Position numbers and translations under genes: made by a program. The notes beneath the pieces are model-generated. The model was not told where the DNA came from. It saw only the letters and a list, made by a program, of their open reading frames with translations, and did no database searches. From Panagrolaimus kolymaensis (lineage: Eukaryota > Nematoda > Chromadorea > Rhabditida > Panagrolaimidae), in the NCBI GenBank assembly GCA_028622995.1, contig JAJQJQ010000008.1:372001-436000 (forward strand): a DNA stretch of 64,000 nucleotides, in the 5' to 3' direction. Positions 1 through 12,478 of the stretch are shown here, piece by piece (position 1 is the stretch's first letter; every line of letters starts with the position of its first letter).

Positions 1-2598
1 GATAGCTGTAATGAGAGCTAACCCTTCCTTCTCGGTTTGAGAATACTTCTGTTGAGTAGCATTTAAAGCACGAGAAAAGAATTGTATTGGCTTTTCTTTG
101 CCATCAGGATAAACGTGAGATATCACTCCACCCATACCAGCGTTTGAAGCATCAGCAGCCACTACTATAGGAAGTCTTGGATCATAATGAGTTAATCGGC
201 ATTCATCCATAAGCATCTTCTTAATTGAGTTGACAGCGGTATCTTCGATTTGTGTCCATTTCCATATGGCATCAGCTTTGAGTAAGTTATCAAGTGGTTC
301 ACGAAGATTCCGCATCAATGGAATGAAACTTTGATAGTAGTTTACCATTCCCAGGAAGGCACGAAGACTTGATGCATCCACAGGAGCAGCCATCTTCTGA
401 ATTGCAACAATTTTGTTTGGATCAGGACGGATTCCATCAGCATCAATGAGTCTACCCAAGAAGGTAATCGAAGAACAGAAAAATTTACATTTCTTTACAT
501 TGAGCTTGAATTCATATTCTTGGATCCTTTGAAGAACCATCTTTAAATGAAGTCGATGTTCATCCACGGAAGAGCTATGTACTAAAACATCATCCAAATA
601 AGCATGAGCAAAAGGAAAATCAGCTAACATTTGATCCATTACTTGTTGAAAATCACTTGGAGCAGTCTTCAAACCGAAAGGCAGGCGCTTGTATTTGAAA
701 AGTCCAAACGTTGTTGATACAGTAGCAAGTGTTTGACTTTCTTCGTCCAGCTCCAGTTGATGATAAGCATCGCAGAAATCAAGTTGAGAGAAAACAGCGC
801 ATCCTGAGAGTACATTGAAAATATCATCAGGGACAGGTAGCATGTAGCAGTGTTCTTCCAGTTGATCATTCAACCATGTTGAGAAATCAATTACCACGCG
901 TCTCCGACCATCTTTTCGACCAACAGTTGAACATGGTGAGGCACAGGGAGAAGATTCTACAGCTTCGACAATACCAAGAGCAAGAAGACGATCAAATTCC
1001 TTTCGAATCACTTCATCAGCAAACATTGAAGGACGTCGAGGTCTTATAAATACAGGAACAGCATCCTTCTTGAGACGGAGATGGACTTTTACTTTCTTAC
1101 AATGTCCCATCCCTTCCTCGAACAATGATTTGAACGTTGATTGAAGTTGTTCAACAGCTCCAGCAGGAGCCATACATTCTTTAGCAACCACATTGCATAG
1201 AATTCCATCCATAGGAATATATCTTAGACCAAAGGCGTTGTAAAGATCCAATCCAAGAAGGGATTGATCCACATCAGCTACCCAAAGAGAGATGAGCTTT
1301 GATTGATCATTCAGCATTACATCAGCAAGAAAAGATCCATTCAGCTTAAACGTTTCTTTGTTTGCACCACGAGCCAACAGTGACGGACCATCAAAAGCAG
1401 GTTTACCAAGTACTTGATAATCATCAAAAGATAGGATCGTTACATCAGCACCTGTATCAAGTTGAAGTTTTATAGTTGTACCATTAACAGCAAGTTGAAT
1501 CATTGGACGAACAGTAACACTTGGAGCGGCACAAGCTGCTACTTTAGGTTGAGAGACCATAGGAACATCCAATTTTACTTCTTTAATGTACTTGATATTG
1601 TTAGATTGGTAAACATCTTTCTTTTGATGAGCATTATTTTGATGACCATTTGATGTTTTCTTTGAATATCCATTATTACGAGGTTCATTGGAGACTTTCT
1701 TAGCTTTTCGGCAAGCTTTAGCGATATGACCAGGAGCATTGCAAGAGTAACACACAGCATTCTTAAATTTACATGTATCACGAGCATGAGCAGCACCACA
1801 AGAACCACAAGCACTTGACAACTTTGATTCAGGTTTCTTACTTCGATGAGAATCTTGCTTTCTTATAAAATTGATGGATCTTTGTTCAGGAAGTCGTTGA
1901 TCTTCACGAGTGAGAATAGCATTATTTACCATCAATTGAATGTCAGCAAAATCCATACGAGCGTTCTTGTTCAGTTGACCCAATACCATTGTACGAATAT
2001 GTTCTAAGCCACGGTGTTGCATTCCCATGATCAAGCGGAGAGTATTGAATTCGTTTTCTTCAAAGTTGTCCCAGTCCAATTGCGATGAGCTTTGCAGGAT
2101 TCGACCACAGTATTCATCGAAAGATTCATTTTCTGGATCATCCCATTTCAGTTGAAAGGCAGCAAAGCGAGTAGCAAACAAAGATTGTTTCTTATCAAAA
2201 AGGTTGATCATCGTTGACTTGAACAGTTTGTAATCACCAAAAGATGAGAGGTTAGATGTGTGAGGAAGCATCGCACTCTTGACTTTCTTGAAAGTTGAGC
2301 TATCCATAGCATTTATCACCAATTTGATTTTGTCCATATCAGAGATATCAGCATCGAGTCCAAACACAGCTTCACTTCTTTCAAACCATAATCCAACATA
2401 GTTGACATCCGAGAGATCCAACTTGAAATCAGGCAATTTCGGTAAAGCTTTCTTTTGAGATGCTATTCCATGAACAGCAAGAATCTTCAGCGCTTTGGCC
2501 ACTTCAGCCATCATCGAAGCGGTATCATTTGAAGCATTCTTCAGACCATTTTCAGTTTCATCAACTTCTTTCGGTGTTGAACTTTCAGTATCAGGCAT
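1..2598 (-). CDS. Gag-Pol polyprotein of LTR retrotransposon (partial, runs off left edge)
   Basis: 866 codons are open from the ATG at 2598 to the window edge with no stop or frameshift. In order: a Gag capsid-like region (about residues 1-240); two zinc knuckles near 255-285, the second a classic CX2CX4HX4C (CYSCNAPGHIAKAC) and the first a CX2CX3HX4C variant; an aspartic protease with LDTGAD near 385; reverse transcriptase with LPFG and the YLDD active-site box near 665; and the start of RNase H (AADASNAGMGG) near 830. Gag and Pol share one frame, so no ribosomal shift is needed. Family knowledge: reverse transcription and integration of the element in virus-like particles. The catalytic boxes visible here are intact. 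Integrase is expected beyond base 1. Confidence 0.93.
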   Translation of the reverse strand, partial: MPDTESSTPKEVDETENGLKNASNDTASMMAEVAKALKILAVHGIASQKKALPKLPDFKLDLSDVNYVGLWFERSEAVFGLDADISDMDKIKLVINAMDSSTFKKVKSAMLPHTSNLSSFGDYKLFKSTMINLFDKKQSLFATRFAAFQLKWDDPENESFDEYCGRILQSSSQLDWDNFEENEFNTLRLIMGMQHRGLEHIRTMVLGQLNKNARMDFADIQLMVNNAILTREDQRLPEQRSINFIRKQDSHRSKKPESKLSSACGSCGAAHARDTCKFKNAVCYSCNAPGHIAKACRKAKKVSNEPRNNGYSKKTSNGHQNNAHQKKDVYQSNNIKYIKEVKLDVPMVSQPKVAACAAPSVTVRPMIQLAVNGTTIKLQLDTGADVTILSFDDYQVLGKPAFDGPSLLARGANKETFKLNGSFLADVMLNDQSKLISLWVADVDQSLLGLDLYNAFGLRYIPMDGILCNVVAKECMAPAGAVEQLQSTFKSLFEEGMGHCKKVKVHLRLKKDAVPVFIRPRRPSMFADEVIRKEFDRLLALGIVEAVESSPCASPCSTVGRKDGRRRVVIDFSTWLNDQLEEHCYMLPVPDDIFNVLSGCAVFSQLDFCDAYHQLELDEESQTLATVSTTFGLFKYKRLPFGLKTAPSDFQQVMDQMLADFPFAHAYLDDVLVHSSSVDEHRLHLKMVLQRIQEYEFKLNVKKCKFFCSSITFLGRLIDADGIRPDPNKIVAIQKMAAPVDASSLRAFLGMVNYYQSFIPLMRNLREPLDNLLKADAIWKWTQIEDTAVNSIKKMLMDECRLTHYDPRLPIVVAADASNAGMGGVISHVYPDGKEKPIQFFSRALNATQQKYSQTEKEGLALITAI

Positions 2599-2723
2599 CT
2601 TGAATTTTCTTCTTGAAGCAAAATTATCCCAAGATCCGAACAAAGTAATCAGCAGCGACCAGAATTGAAGAAAAGCACGAGCAGAGAAGCAGTAGATAAG
2701 AATCACACTGTCGTTCACCAGTT

Positions 2724-2940
2724 TGTTGTATCCAAACAACAATACAAATACGGAATCAGCAATCACTCAAAAGGATAAAGTTAGTTTTTATTATTTTACA
2801 AAACAAGAGACAACAAACAAGCAAACAAATATTAGGCTAGCGAGTAACATGCATTGAGAGTTGGCTGCATGGAGATTGACTCGCGCTTGTTTGGCGGCAG
2901 TTTAAATACACGTTAGTTTACAATGACTACATACACAACA
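2724..2940 (-). repeat. 5' long terminal repeat (217 bp)
   Basis: The segment begins TGTTGT and ends ACAACA, perfect 6-bp inverted termini of the usual TG...CA type. Read on the minus strand it carries a TATA-like GTATTTAAAC near 2900-2910 and an AATAAA-type signal near 2785. The putative primer-binding site follows after 2 nt. The outer flank (2941 onwards, ATTTAT) should be repeated beyond the 3' LTR if the insertion is intact; that side is not in the window. Confidence 0.8.
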
Positions 2941-3227
2941 ATTTATTTCTTTTTTATTAGAGTCTGTAACGGGAGTTTAATTTATTTACTTAATTTCCAT
3001 CCCGAGTGCAAGCAGCTTTTTTATGAAACTTCCACTTTTTTGTTTTTAATATTGACCAATTTAAATTTTAAACTTCCAATTTTGTTTTTATTTGGATGAT
3101 GCATTTTTTTAAATTTTTTGCTTTAAGATTAACCCATTTTGTGGAGATCTTGACATTAGAAAAATTTTGTTTAAAAATTCATTGACTTTTCAAAAATACA
3201 TATAATTATATTTTTTTGACATTTCAG

Positions 3228-3681
3228 CTCCTCCACCATTAATTTTGGTACCTGGAGATCCAACCCCAACAGAAGGAGAAGATTTTATTGATCCAGTGGA
3301 TGGTTTAACTAAACGAATAATTACATGTCCTGCAAATGGGATGCCTAATATTATTATGTTTGTAAGTTTCCAAATCTGAAAACAACCAACCCATTCCATT
3401 TTTTTTTGCAACAAAATTTTCTTTAATTTTAAACACCAAATTTATTTTTTTGGCATATTTTTATGCAAATTTTTTATTCAATTTTCTTATTTTTAAAATA
3501 AAATTTTTAAAGTTCAAAAGAATTAACAAATATTGTTTTTTAGGTTGGTGACTTTACCGGTCCTATGAGCATTGATGGTTCAGCTGTCTCTGTGACGTTG
3601 GTTTCAAATGGAACTGAATGGACTTACACTCAAGATGGTGTTACTGTACCTATCTCAGAAGTTTCTTGTGGATCTTTTTAA
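3228..3681 (+). CDS. C6-type (DUF281-like) secreted protein, 3' exons only
   Basis: Two exons are clear: 3228-3361 (after TTTCAG, phase 2 entry) and 3544-3681 (after TTTTTTAG, ending TAA). They encode a C-terminal domain with ACPAN-like TCPANGMP, GTEWTYTQDG and a terminal VSCGS. This matches the pattern of nematode C6/DUF281 domains (a Cys early, W-x-Y about 15 residues before a final C). A Pro/Thr-rich stretch (LVPGDPTPTEGED) precedes it, as is common for a linker between such domains. The start codon, signal peptide and any upstream domains are missing. The retrotransposon LTR ends 288 bp upstream, so the 5' exons were either cut off or lie beyond the element with the element inside an intron. 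Function of the family is unknown; secretion is inferred. Confidence 0.6.
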
Positions 3682-4615
3682 AATTAATGCTTGACACTAT
3701 TTTTTTCCGTTGTTTAAGCAAAATAAATTTATTTTTTAAATTCAAAAGATACACCAGCGTAGTAAGCTTTTTGAAAGCTCAAAATCACAAAAAAAAATTA
3801 AATTAATTTTTTTTACAAAATGTTATATTTTCTATCTTTTTTTATTTGTGAATAAATTTAAAAGCTTTTTTTTATTAAAATTACGAAATAATTTATTTCT
3901 AAAACATCTGTCATCTATAGATGTTTGGACAAGAAGAATTTAAATCATGGTGAACCTTGAGTTTTTATTATTTCAAAAACAGATGGTTAAAGTAAAAAAA
4001 AATTTTTAATTAAAAAAAGTAAACCATTAAAAAAACTTTTACATATATATAAAGAGGATACAGCCTTTAAAAAAAATAGTAACCTTTTTATTTTCATACT
4101 GATTTTGAATTCTAATATAGAAAGGTATTATATAAAAGCTGGCGGATGATTTCAATAAATATATTAATTTTACAATTTTATTTTTCTACTATTCTGTTGT
4201 TTATATATTAGAGTTGTGTTGTGTAACCCCATCCGTTTCCCAGGTACACTTACCCTGCTTATCTTCAATTTTTTTATTTCCCATTCTATCCAACTTTCGC
4301 CATTTTTACCAATTTACGAAAACCACAAAAGTTCTCGTAACTAGATCTTGTCATAAAAAATAAATAAAATGCTTCAAAACTGTTATAAAATGGTTGACTT
4401 TACTTTGCCTCCAATTTCTTTTTTTTTGCACTAATTTTACAAATATTTAAAAAAAAAGTAAAAATTGGGACTTCAAAATAGTTTCTTTCACTTTTGGAAA
4501 TTACTCTTATTACCCTCTACCTTCGACGACGTTCCCTTTCCATTCATATCCTTTGAGCAAATTACCCATGGAAAAGCAGCTACTCTAGTTCATAAAAACA
4601 CAAGCTTCCATTAAA
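3682..4615. other. Intergenic, AT-rich
   Basis: Holds the 3' flank of the C6-type gene (AATAAA near 3720 and 3850) and the upstream region of the serpentine receptor. No coding exon or repeat was recognised. Confidence 0.6.
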
Positions 4616-6467
4616 ATGTTATTTACTGCAATGGAATATGATACCGAAACAATATTATCTATAATGGATGGAATGCTTTGGTTACATCGAATTACATTTG
4701 GAATTGGATATATTATTGAAATTTTAATTACATTAGTTTTTATTACAAATTTTTTACAAAAAAATAATTCTGATCTATCAAGTGCATATTTTATTTTATT
4801 TTTTTCTACATTAATTTTTGATTTGCCTTTATTAGTTATTCGTTATCCAGTTAATGGATATGTATGGTATTTTTTTAACGCCATATTTAATTTAAATGAA
4901 GATTATGCAAATTCATATTTTACTTATGTTAAATCATATTTTTCATTTTGTCAATTAATTATGACTATTAATCGATTTACAGGAATATTATATCCTATTA
5001 AACATCAAAGGGTAAGTTAAATTCAATTTCTTCAAGCTAAATGTTTTCAATGTTTGGCTAGAAAAAAGACATTTAATTATGCTAATCTGTGATAAAGCTT
5101 ATAAGCTTCCATCTAAATACCTTTTTTTAAAACTTTTTTTCTAATTTTATTTTCGCTTAATCCCCTTTAGAGTCTAAAATTCAAAAAGCTGTATTTTTTG
5201 TTTATACTTTTTTTACAATATAACTATATACAGGGCACCAAAACGTTTGATGCAGGAGACATTACTATTTTATTTAAAAAAGATATAGCCATTTGTTATT
5301 GAAAGAATTTAGTACAGTAAAATGACTCGAAGTCTCGAAGCGTAAACGTTTGCTGAAGTGTAAAATTTTTTCTCAGTGCCTAAATTTTTAGGTAAATAAT
5401 AATTTACATATGAATTCTCTTTCATATGCTTTGGAGATTAAATCTCGAAAGAATATTTTCAAAAGTAAAAATTAACTAACCACCTTTAATAATTTTTTCG
5501 CGGTAATCTTCAAAATTAAGAGTCTTTATTTTAGATATGGTCTAAACGAAATGTATTTCTCAGTATATTTTTAACTTTTATTTTGCTTTTAATTTATCAT
5601 TTAACTGCAATTATAATTATTATTAATTCTAACGATTATGGATATTATTTAAATTTGTTTGAACGATTATATTACGATATAATTATTTCGAGTATTGCAG
5701 AAATTATGAGTTTATTTTTATCTATAATTATTTTTTATAAAATTAATCCATGTTCTAACAAGGCAAATTCAAGTCATTTAGTTCGAAAAGCAGAAATTCG
5801 ACTTTTTTATGTTTCACTTTTTATTAATTTTATGTCGGCTATTCGAACTTTATTTGATATAGCATTAATTTATTTTTATTATAATATGTAAGGTTCAAAG
5901 TTTATGCTGAGATTTTGACACGCGCAGTCCTGTAACGAAAGTTGTGATTAGTTCAGATTACCCAAAATTTAGCATTTTCCTGACTCCATAAGAGGGTGGA
6001 AAATATGTTTTGTTAAAGATGTTTTTTAAAATTTATACAGTAATTACAGAGTTAGTTGAGGACCAAACAAATGTTAGAACGAAATAAGTTACTCATGTGG
6101 CAATATTTCTTTCGTGTATATTTTAAAAGTTGTAAAAATTAAAAAAATGGTCTTTTTAGATATAATCAAAGCCTACCAGGTTATAAGTATAAATCTGTAT
6201 TTCAAGGCGCTTCAGAATTTGCATATTTTCTTCAACATTATATTGGCATAATTGTTTTTATTTGTACAAGGTTAAATTTAAAATTTTTGCAGTTTTTTAA
6301 ATTTTATAGAGTTTTTTAGTTCTCAACTTCGAACATGTGTATTTAAATTTTATTTTATCGACAAATTAATAGATTTTTTTAAAAAGCATTTTTCAACTTC
6401 TTCAATACAATCAACTCCAAGCGTTTCAAATGATTCATTATTTTATCGCAGGCAGCAGCAAAATTAA
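4616..6467 (+). CDS. Serpentine chemoreceptor-like GPCR (Srv/Srg-like), four exons
   Basis: Exons 4616-5011, 5535-5887, 6160-6270 and 6320-6467 join with matching phases into a 335-residue protein. Seven hydrophobic segments are expected; those seen include residues about 22-45, 58-78, 98-118 and 140-165. Just after TM3 comes MTINRFTGILYPIKHQRIW, the DRY-position motif in the form typical of nematode Srv/Srg receptors (NRFT....P..HQ.IW). The tail is basic and Ser/Thr-rich, ending after a QQQ. The start is the first ATG in frame after an AT-rich leader. The last donor (GTTAAA) is weak, but the exon 4 frame and length fit a receptor tail. Family knowledge: membrane receptors of sensory neurons detecting chemical cues. 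The exact family and ligand are unknown. Confidence 0.78.
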
Positions 6468-7100
6468 AATAAGCAAAAACAAACAAAAAAATTATGCGTT
6501 ACATGGGTACTTTTATCGTTTTCCCCCACATTTTTTCAATTTTTTTTTCTTGAACTTTTTCGTTCCTTTTTTTGGAGGAAAGTATCTTACTGTGAGAAAG
6601 ACCTCGGGATTATGATTAGATTTGACTGATTTTATCAATAAAAATATTTTTGCAACATCCTAAAGTACATAAAAATCTTCGTTTATTATGAAATTATTTA
6701 TCTTTTATTTGAAGTGACGTTTATTTTTATGTGCCCAACACAAAAAAGTATGTATTTTTTTTCATTTTCATGAACTTACTATAATACGACGACGCTCTTT
6801 GTTGTTGTCAAGGTTTACTCATCAAATATCATAGATAACGAAAAAGAGAGAGAGAGAAAGAAAAATGGCCCTTTGGCTTTTTTCTTCTCTCTCAAATGAA
6901 ACACCACAAAGAATAATCAATAATAAAAAAATGAGGAAGAATCTGTCAGTCACAAAGAGAATACAGCTAACTACAATTAAGGCACAACGACAACAACAGC
7001 ATAAAAAAATACTTTAAAAATACTTGAATGCAATCGAGAAAAAAAAAACTATTCATACATTAAATATTAGTTTTCTTGTCTCTCAATAACAGCGAAGAAA
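6468..7100. other. Intergenic, presumed UGT promoter region
   Basis: AT-rich. A purine tract with GAGAGAGAGA lies at about 6846-6865. Nothing coding was seen. Confidence 0.5.
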
Positions 7101-9847
7101 ATGATGTTGTGGTCGTCAACAAAAATTTGCAGTTTGATTGTTGCACTTTTGTTAATATTTTCGGTAAATATAAATGGATATAGAATTGGATTTTTGGTAC
7201 CTGATATTTCTAGTAGTCAAGTGAGTGCTTTCATCAACGCAAACAATAATTATAAAAAAATATGATCTGAGATTTATACTTTTTAAGAATTAATAATTTT
7301 CGTATAAAAAGATGCTGAGTCTCATAGCAAAAATTCCACAAAAATCTATTATTTGGAGGATACAAAGACTTACTCTTAATTTTTAGTTTTTATTTAATTT
7401 ACGAATGGGTGAAGTTCTCGCTGATGCAGGACATAATGTAACTTTAATTCGTTTACAAACCATTGATTATGGAAAACCCCTTAAAACTCCAATCAGACCT
7501 AATTTGGATGAATGGAGTGTAAATGGTTTTTTGGATTCAATAGATTACGAATTAATTAAAGAAGTTCAATCTAAAAATGCTTTTAATGATGATAGTATTT
7601 GGTCGATGCTATCTAAGAAAAATCGAGAATTTTTTTCTGTTATGCGACGAGCTTTTACTGAAGGTTGCGAAAGTAAGATTTTGAAGTTATTCTTAAAAAA
7701 CTTTTAAAAAAAAAGTTTGATACAAAAAACAAATAAATTTTTTTGTTATTTTTTTAGAAATAATCGCCAACAAAGAATTTATTCAACGTTTTGAAGCAGC
7801 TGAATTCGATGTAGTTTTTGTGCATATGTATGAACTATGCCCAATTGGAATTCAACATATTGGAAAAGCTAAATCTTGGGTTTGGGTTAATTCTGGCGCA
7901 TTATGGGATTATGTTGCATATTATATGGGTTTACCCCTTCCACCAAGTTATGCCGCACGTAAGTGCGTATTCAACAAGGCTCTATGCGAAACAACGATTC
8001 TTGGCATCAAAAATTCGAGCATTGACCGTTTTTTTAATAAACATTAGTCACACGTTTTGGTTTTGGTTAAAAATATGTTGTCTTTAATCTCGATTCATGA
8101 TTGCTTTTTATATAGGCGGAACCAATTTTTTTTTCTAGTTTCTCCCGTATTTATTTATTTTAGCGACACAAAAGTTTAAAAAAAGAGCAAACAAGAATTA
8201 TAACCATATTTTTTGCACTAAATTTTCTTTGGAAACAAATTTTTTTTGTTCTTGAGTCTCTCGATTTTGGCCATTAAAAAAACTTCGTCTAGCAAAGGAG
8301 CAATTGATGGTATTCATCAAAAAACAATTTTTTTCATATAATTTTAATTTAAATTTGAATTATTTTTTTAGCGATGATGATGGATGTGGGCGATTCATTA
8401 ACTTTCACCCAACGATTAAAATCCATTATTGGTCATACATTTACTCCAATATTCGTAGAAAAATTTACAGCTGGTCCACAAACTCAAATGTTTAGAAACC
8501 AATTTGGTGAAAATTTTCCATATTTATTGGATATAGCTCGAAATGCTTCCCTCGTATTTGTAAATAGCAATGAACTTTACGATCTTCCTCGACCAACTTT
8601 ACATAAAATAATTAATATTGGTGGATTGGGAATGAAAAAGAACACAGCTAAACCTCTTCCAAAAGAATATTTAGAAATAATTGAAAATGAAAAAGTTGAA
8701 AATGTTGTAATTTTTTCATTTGGCTCCGTTGCAAATGCAACTAAAATGCCTTTGGCTTGGAAAAACGCCTTAATGGGGGCATTTAAAAAATTTCCAAAAA
8801 CTCAATTCTTCCTTCGTTATGAAGGAAAAGATATTCAACCTCCAAGCAATGTTCATTTTAGTCATTGGCTTCCACAAGTTGATTTATTACGTAAGCGTTT
8901 ATTTATAACATAATAATATTTTTTGTTTAACTAATTTAATTTATTTGTCTGAAAACTAAAAATATGTCTTAAAAAGTAAGAATTTGATGCAAAATAAATT
9001 AACTGAATTTGTTTGGCAAACAATTTTAATATCTTTTCACATAGATTTGGATTTCACAATTTTAATTTTTTTTTAAATTTTTGTTGGTTGAAAAAATTTT
9101 TTTTTTTGAAGAATTGCTTTTTGATTTTTTAATTTTCCTTAAAAAACTCCAATTTCGCTAGCTTTTTTGACGCTATAAAAAAGTTTGCCAAAAAATTACT
9201 ATAATGAGATCGCTTGAAAAAAAATATTTTAAGTTAAAATTAAATTTTACTAAAATTCATTTATTTTCTTTCCAGAATAAAATTTTTTCCTTTTAATTTT
9301 ATTTTATTTTTCAGAACATCCTAAAACCGGTGCTTTCATAACTCATGGCGGTTATAATAGTTTGCAAGAAGCCATTCTCGCTGCTCAACCAATAATAAGC
9401 ATTCCACTTTTTGGTGATCAATTTCGAAATAGTCGAATATCAGAAAAGCATGGATTTGGAATAATTTTAAGTAAATCTCAAATCACTGAAGATGTCATAA
9501 CAGAAGCGTTGGAAAAAGTTTTAAATGATAAAAAATATTCGGAAGCTGCAAAAAAGATGAGCAAAATGGTGCAAAATAAACCCATTTCGCCTGAAACCCT
9601 TTTAATTAAATGGACAGAATTTTTAGCTGAATTTAAAACTTTAGATAATTTAAAACCCATGGGAGCTAAAATGGATGCCATCACTTATTACAACATTGAT
9701 GTTTATGCCACAGTTATTGGAGTAACATTGTTGCTTTTGTTTATTATTTTCAAAACTTTGTATTTTGTTTTTCGAAAAATTAAATGCGTTTTAGGATTAG
9801 AAAATGCAACAACAAAAAAGGATGCATTAAAAAATAAACGAGATTAA
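7101..9847 (+). CDS. UDP-glucuronosyltransferase (UGT, GT1 family), five exons
   Basis: Exons 7101-7220, 7387-7672, 7758-7958, 8372-8890 and 9315-9847 splice in frame to 552 residues, the usual UGT length. The start gives a signal peptide (MMLWSSTKICSLIVALLLIF). The N-terminal half has the GEVLADAGHNVT acceptor-side motif. The C-terminal half carries the UGT signature around residues 360-405: FSFGSVAN, HWLPQVDLL, HPKTGAFITHGGYNSLQEA and PLFGDQ. These bind the UDP-sugar. One membrane helix (near 505-530) and a short lysine-rich cytosolic tail follow, so the enzyme should be anchored in the ER facing the lumen. Role: conjugating sugars to small lipophilic compounds such as toxins and hormones. 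AATAAATAAA is present after the stop. No defect was seen. Confidence 0.95.
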
Positions 9848-10446
9848 ATTAAATTTAAATTATATATGTTTTTTTTTTTAAATAAATAAATTAATAAATA
9901 TTTTTCATTTATTTTTAATACAATTTAAAAAATGCTTAATAAAAAAAGAAAGTTAGTTTTAGCTTTTTTATCATTCATAACATCTCGATAAAAATCACTA
10001 ATTCATTGCATCTGTTAACCAAATTTTGGAAGGTTATAATTAAAATTGTTGCAATAAAATGTGTCTTACATTAATTATCCCATTGAAAGAGGTCAATATA
10101 AAACGTGTCCAAAACTATTTTTTTTAAGAAAAAAATTGCTGAAGATTTTTGACACTTTAATCTAAAAATGAATCTTATTCTTTACTCTCTAATATTTTTT
10201 TAGTCTAAAACTTTTATTTTTGACAAAGAACCAATAACATTTTTTTTCAGTATAAACAAGAGTGCAAAAATAAAAAACGAAGTGGCACATTTTTTTGTTC
10301 CATTATTGGTTGTTGTTGGTTTGCTCAAATTTTTTTTTATAGCTTTCAAAAATCAATATTTGGTCGTTCATAATTACATAAATTGGGTCAAAGGGTTTTT
10401 TTTTGTCTGACTTTTGTTTTCATTTTTTCCTCTTAAAATTAAGTTG
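9848..10446. other. Intergenic between UGT and HAT/F-box-like gene
   Basis: AT-rich 3' flank of the UGT gene with AATAAA signals near 9880. No gene was recognised. Confidence 0.6.
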
Positions 10447-12478
10447 ATGTCTTTTAATTTTTTTTGTTGTTGTTTCAACCAAATGTTTTGTAAAAAATTA
10501 TTCAAGAAGAAGAAGAAGATCGAATATGAATACGGTAAAATTATGGCGGATTTTAACAAGCAAATAAAGAAAGCTCAAAATGATGAAGAAAAAGTTGATT
10601 TATTTAATGAATTTTCTTCAAATTATTTACTGTCAAAAACATTATGGTGGGAAATGATGAAATTGTCATGGGACAACCATGAAAGTCCAAAATATGATTT
10701 CTATAAAAAAGGAATATATCATTTTTATTATAACTCCAATATTACTAATGAGTTTGTAAGTTTTTTATACTTTTTTTTTTTTTATAAAAAAGTGAGAAAT
10801 AAACTTTACACTGATTTTTTGGCTTACAGGGGCATCAACTAAAACTTATGGGAGAATATGCTAATTTTCCTTATGGAAATTCTAGTTATGATCTTATGGA
10901 AAAGGACCATCACCTATTTGTAAAAAATGTAAAAGAATTAATGTATCCTCAAAAACATTTAAAACGCTTTTTAATGTGGTATGAAGAATATTCATGTAAG
11001 CTATTGCGCTTTATTAATATGGTACAAAGAAATTCAAAAAAAAATTTTTAGCAAGTCCAATTTCACAGGAGTTAATTAAAAATGCAGAGAAAATGCAAAA
11101 ACTATATTGGAAAATAATTTTTTCTGAAGATAATTTGGAAGAATGGATTGAATGTTTGAAAGAAGCAGGCGACCACGAATTTGTTCGACACAATGTTGAA
11201 AATCGAATTGGTCAGAAATTGAGCAATAAAAATTTATGGAAATTATACATTTCTTACCTTCGTGAAACAGATCCAGAAGAAATGCTTCAAGTTTATTCAA
11301 AATATTGTAGATTTTTTCTTGATGATTTGGAAATGAAAAATGAATATAAAAATGCAACCGAAAAATATGGACCTGTTTATGTTCCATGGAAAAATCCATT
11401 TGAGTTTGAAACTTATCTTCCATGGATTGATGAGAATCGAGAAAGAATTAAATCTGATAGTTCTGATATAAAAGAAAAATCTCCTCAATTTGATTTTTCT
11501 AAATCCATGGAAATTTTTAAACAGCGTTGGTCTCTTCCGACACCGTTAATCCATCATTTCTTGGACAATGCTCGACCACAAATTTTTTCCGAAATTCAAA
11601 AAATATGCAAATATTTATTTTTAAAGAAACAAAAACTATATTGTTACAGATTTCTTTACACTGATTATTCAAAACATAATCGATCTATTCCATGGTTTTT
11701 GGAACATTCACTTCGCATATATCCAGATTGCTCCAAATTATCTTTGAAGCCATTTGAAACTAAAAATCTTATCATTACTATGTCATTAAAAATTGAATAT
11801 GACACACCTAGCTCTTCACTTTCTGACATAATTAAAAATTATATTTATGAATGCCACGTAAAATATATTTATATTTGTTGCCAAATTATCACGAAAGATG
11901 AATTCCATTTTTTAACTCGTCATGGAAATGTGGAATCTTTTGAGCTTATTAAAACGCGAATTCTTAAATCCGATGAAGCTTCTTCAATTTCGTTAAAAGA
12001 AATTTTAAAAATGCTTCCAAAGATTCGTGTTTTCAAGTAAGTTTAAGATTTTATTTATTTTTTTAATGTAAAAAGCAAAACTAAAAATCCCAAGAAAAAA
12101 AACCTATTTCAATTTTGTTTTTTAGAATTTATCGATATGAACAAAATTTTAGCCCATTTTTTGATGATTTATCTGAATTAAAATTTCAAAACAAATTTCT
12201 TTATTTTTCATTTGAATACATTAATAATGAAATTAATGCAGATGATTTTTGTAATTTTCTTAAAGTTTGTTTTTAATAATCATTTTTTAAAAGATACATA
12301 TAAATATCTAAACTTTTAGGAAAATACTTTGCACTTTACTGAAATGGAATTAATTTTTCATATTGATTTCGATGAACAATTAATTTTGAAACTTGAGAAA
12401 GCCATTTTAAGCATGTATAAAGAATGGAAGCCACTTAATGAATTACCATGGCTTCAATTCCATCAACGAGAATTTTAA
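10447..12478 (+). CDS. HAT-repeat (Prp39-like) plus F-box-like protein, copy A
   Basis: Five exons (10447-10755, 10830-10995, 11052-12036, 12126-12264, 12320-12478) join to 585 residues. The N-terminal half looks like half-a-TPR repeats of the Prp39 type: paired aromatic positions (LWWEMM, FYKKGIYHFYY, LMWYEEY, LWKLYISYLRETDPEEM) and YSKYCRFFLDD near residues 235-245. Around residue 318 an F-box-like segment starts (WSLPTPLIHHFLDNA...QKICKYLF), followed by about 220 residues that are Leu/Ile/Phe-rich. The start is uncertain: ATGs at 10414, 10447 (chosen) and 10543 are in frame. It is a tandem paralogue of copy B with the same four intron positions and identical last two exon lengths (139 and 159 nt). 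Prp39 similarity would suggest U1 snRNP contact and F-box similarity ubiquitin ligase targeting; both are inference. Confidence 0.75.

Larger units (their letters stand above)
1..2940 (-). mobile_element. Ty3/gypsy-type LTR retrotransposon, 5' part
   Basis: The element reads leftwards and leaves the window at base 1. From its 5' end it shows a 217-bp LTR (2724-2940), a 2-nt spacer, a putative primer-binding site beginning TGGTGAACGAC (from 2720 downwards), a leader of about 120 bp, and one uninterrupted gag-pol frame from 2598 to the edge. Because LTR, primer site and frame are all intact, the copy looks young and possibly mobile. RNase H is only begun, and integrase and the 3' LTR lie outside. 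The RT pattern resembles the mag-like part of Ty3/gypsy, which is an inference. It sits just upstream of, and probably inside, a secreted-protein gene whose 3' exons follow at 3228. Confidence 0.9.
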
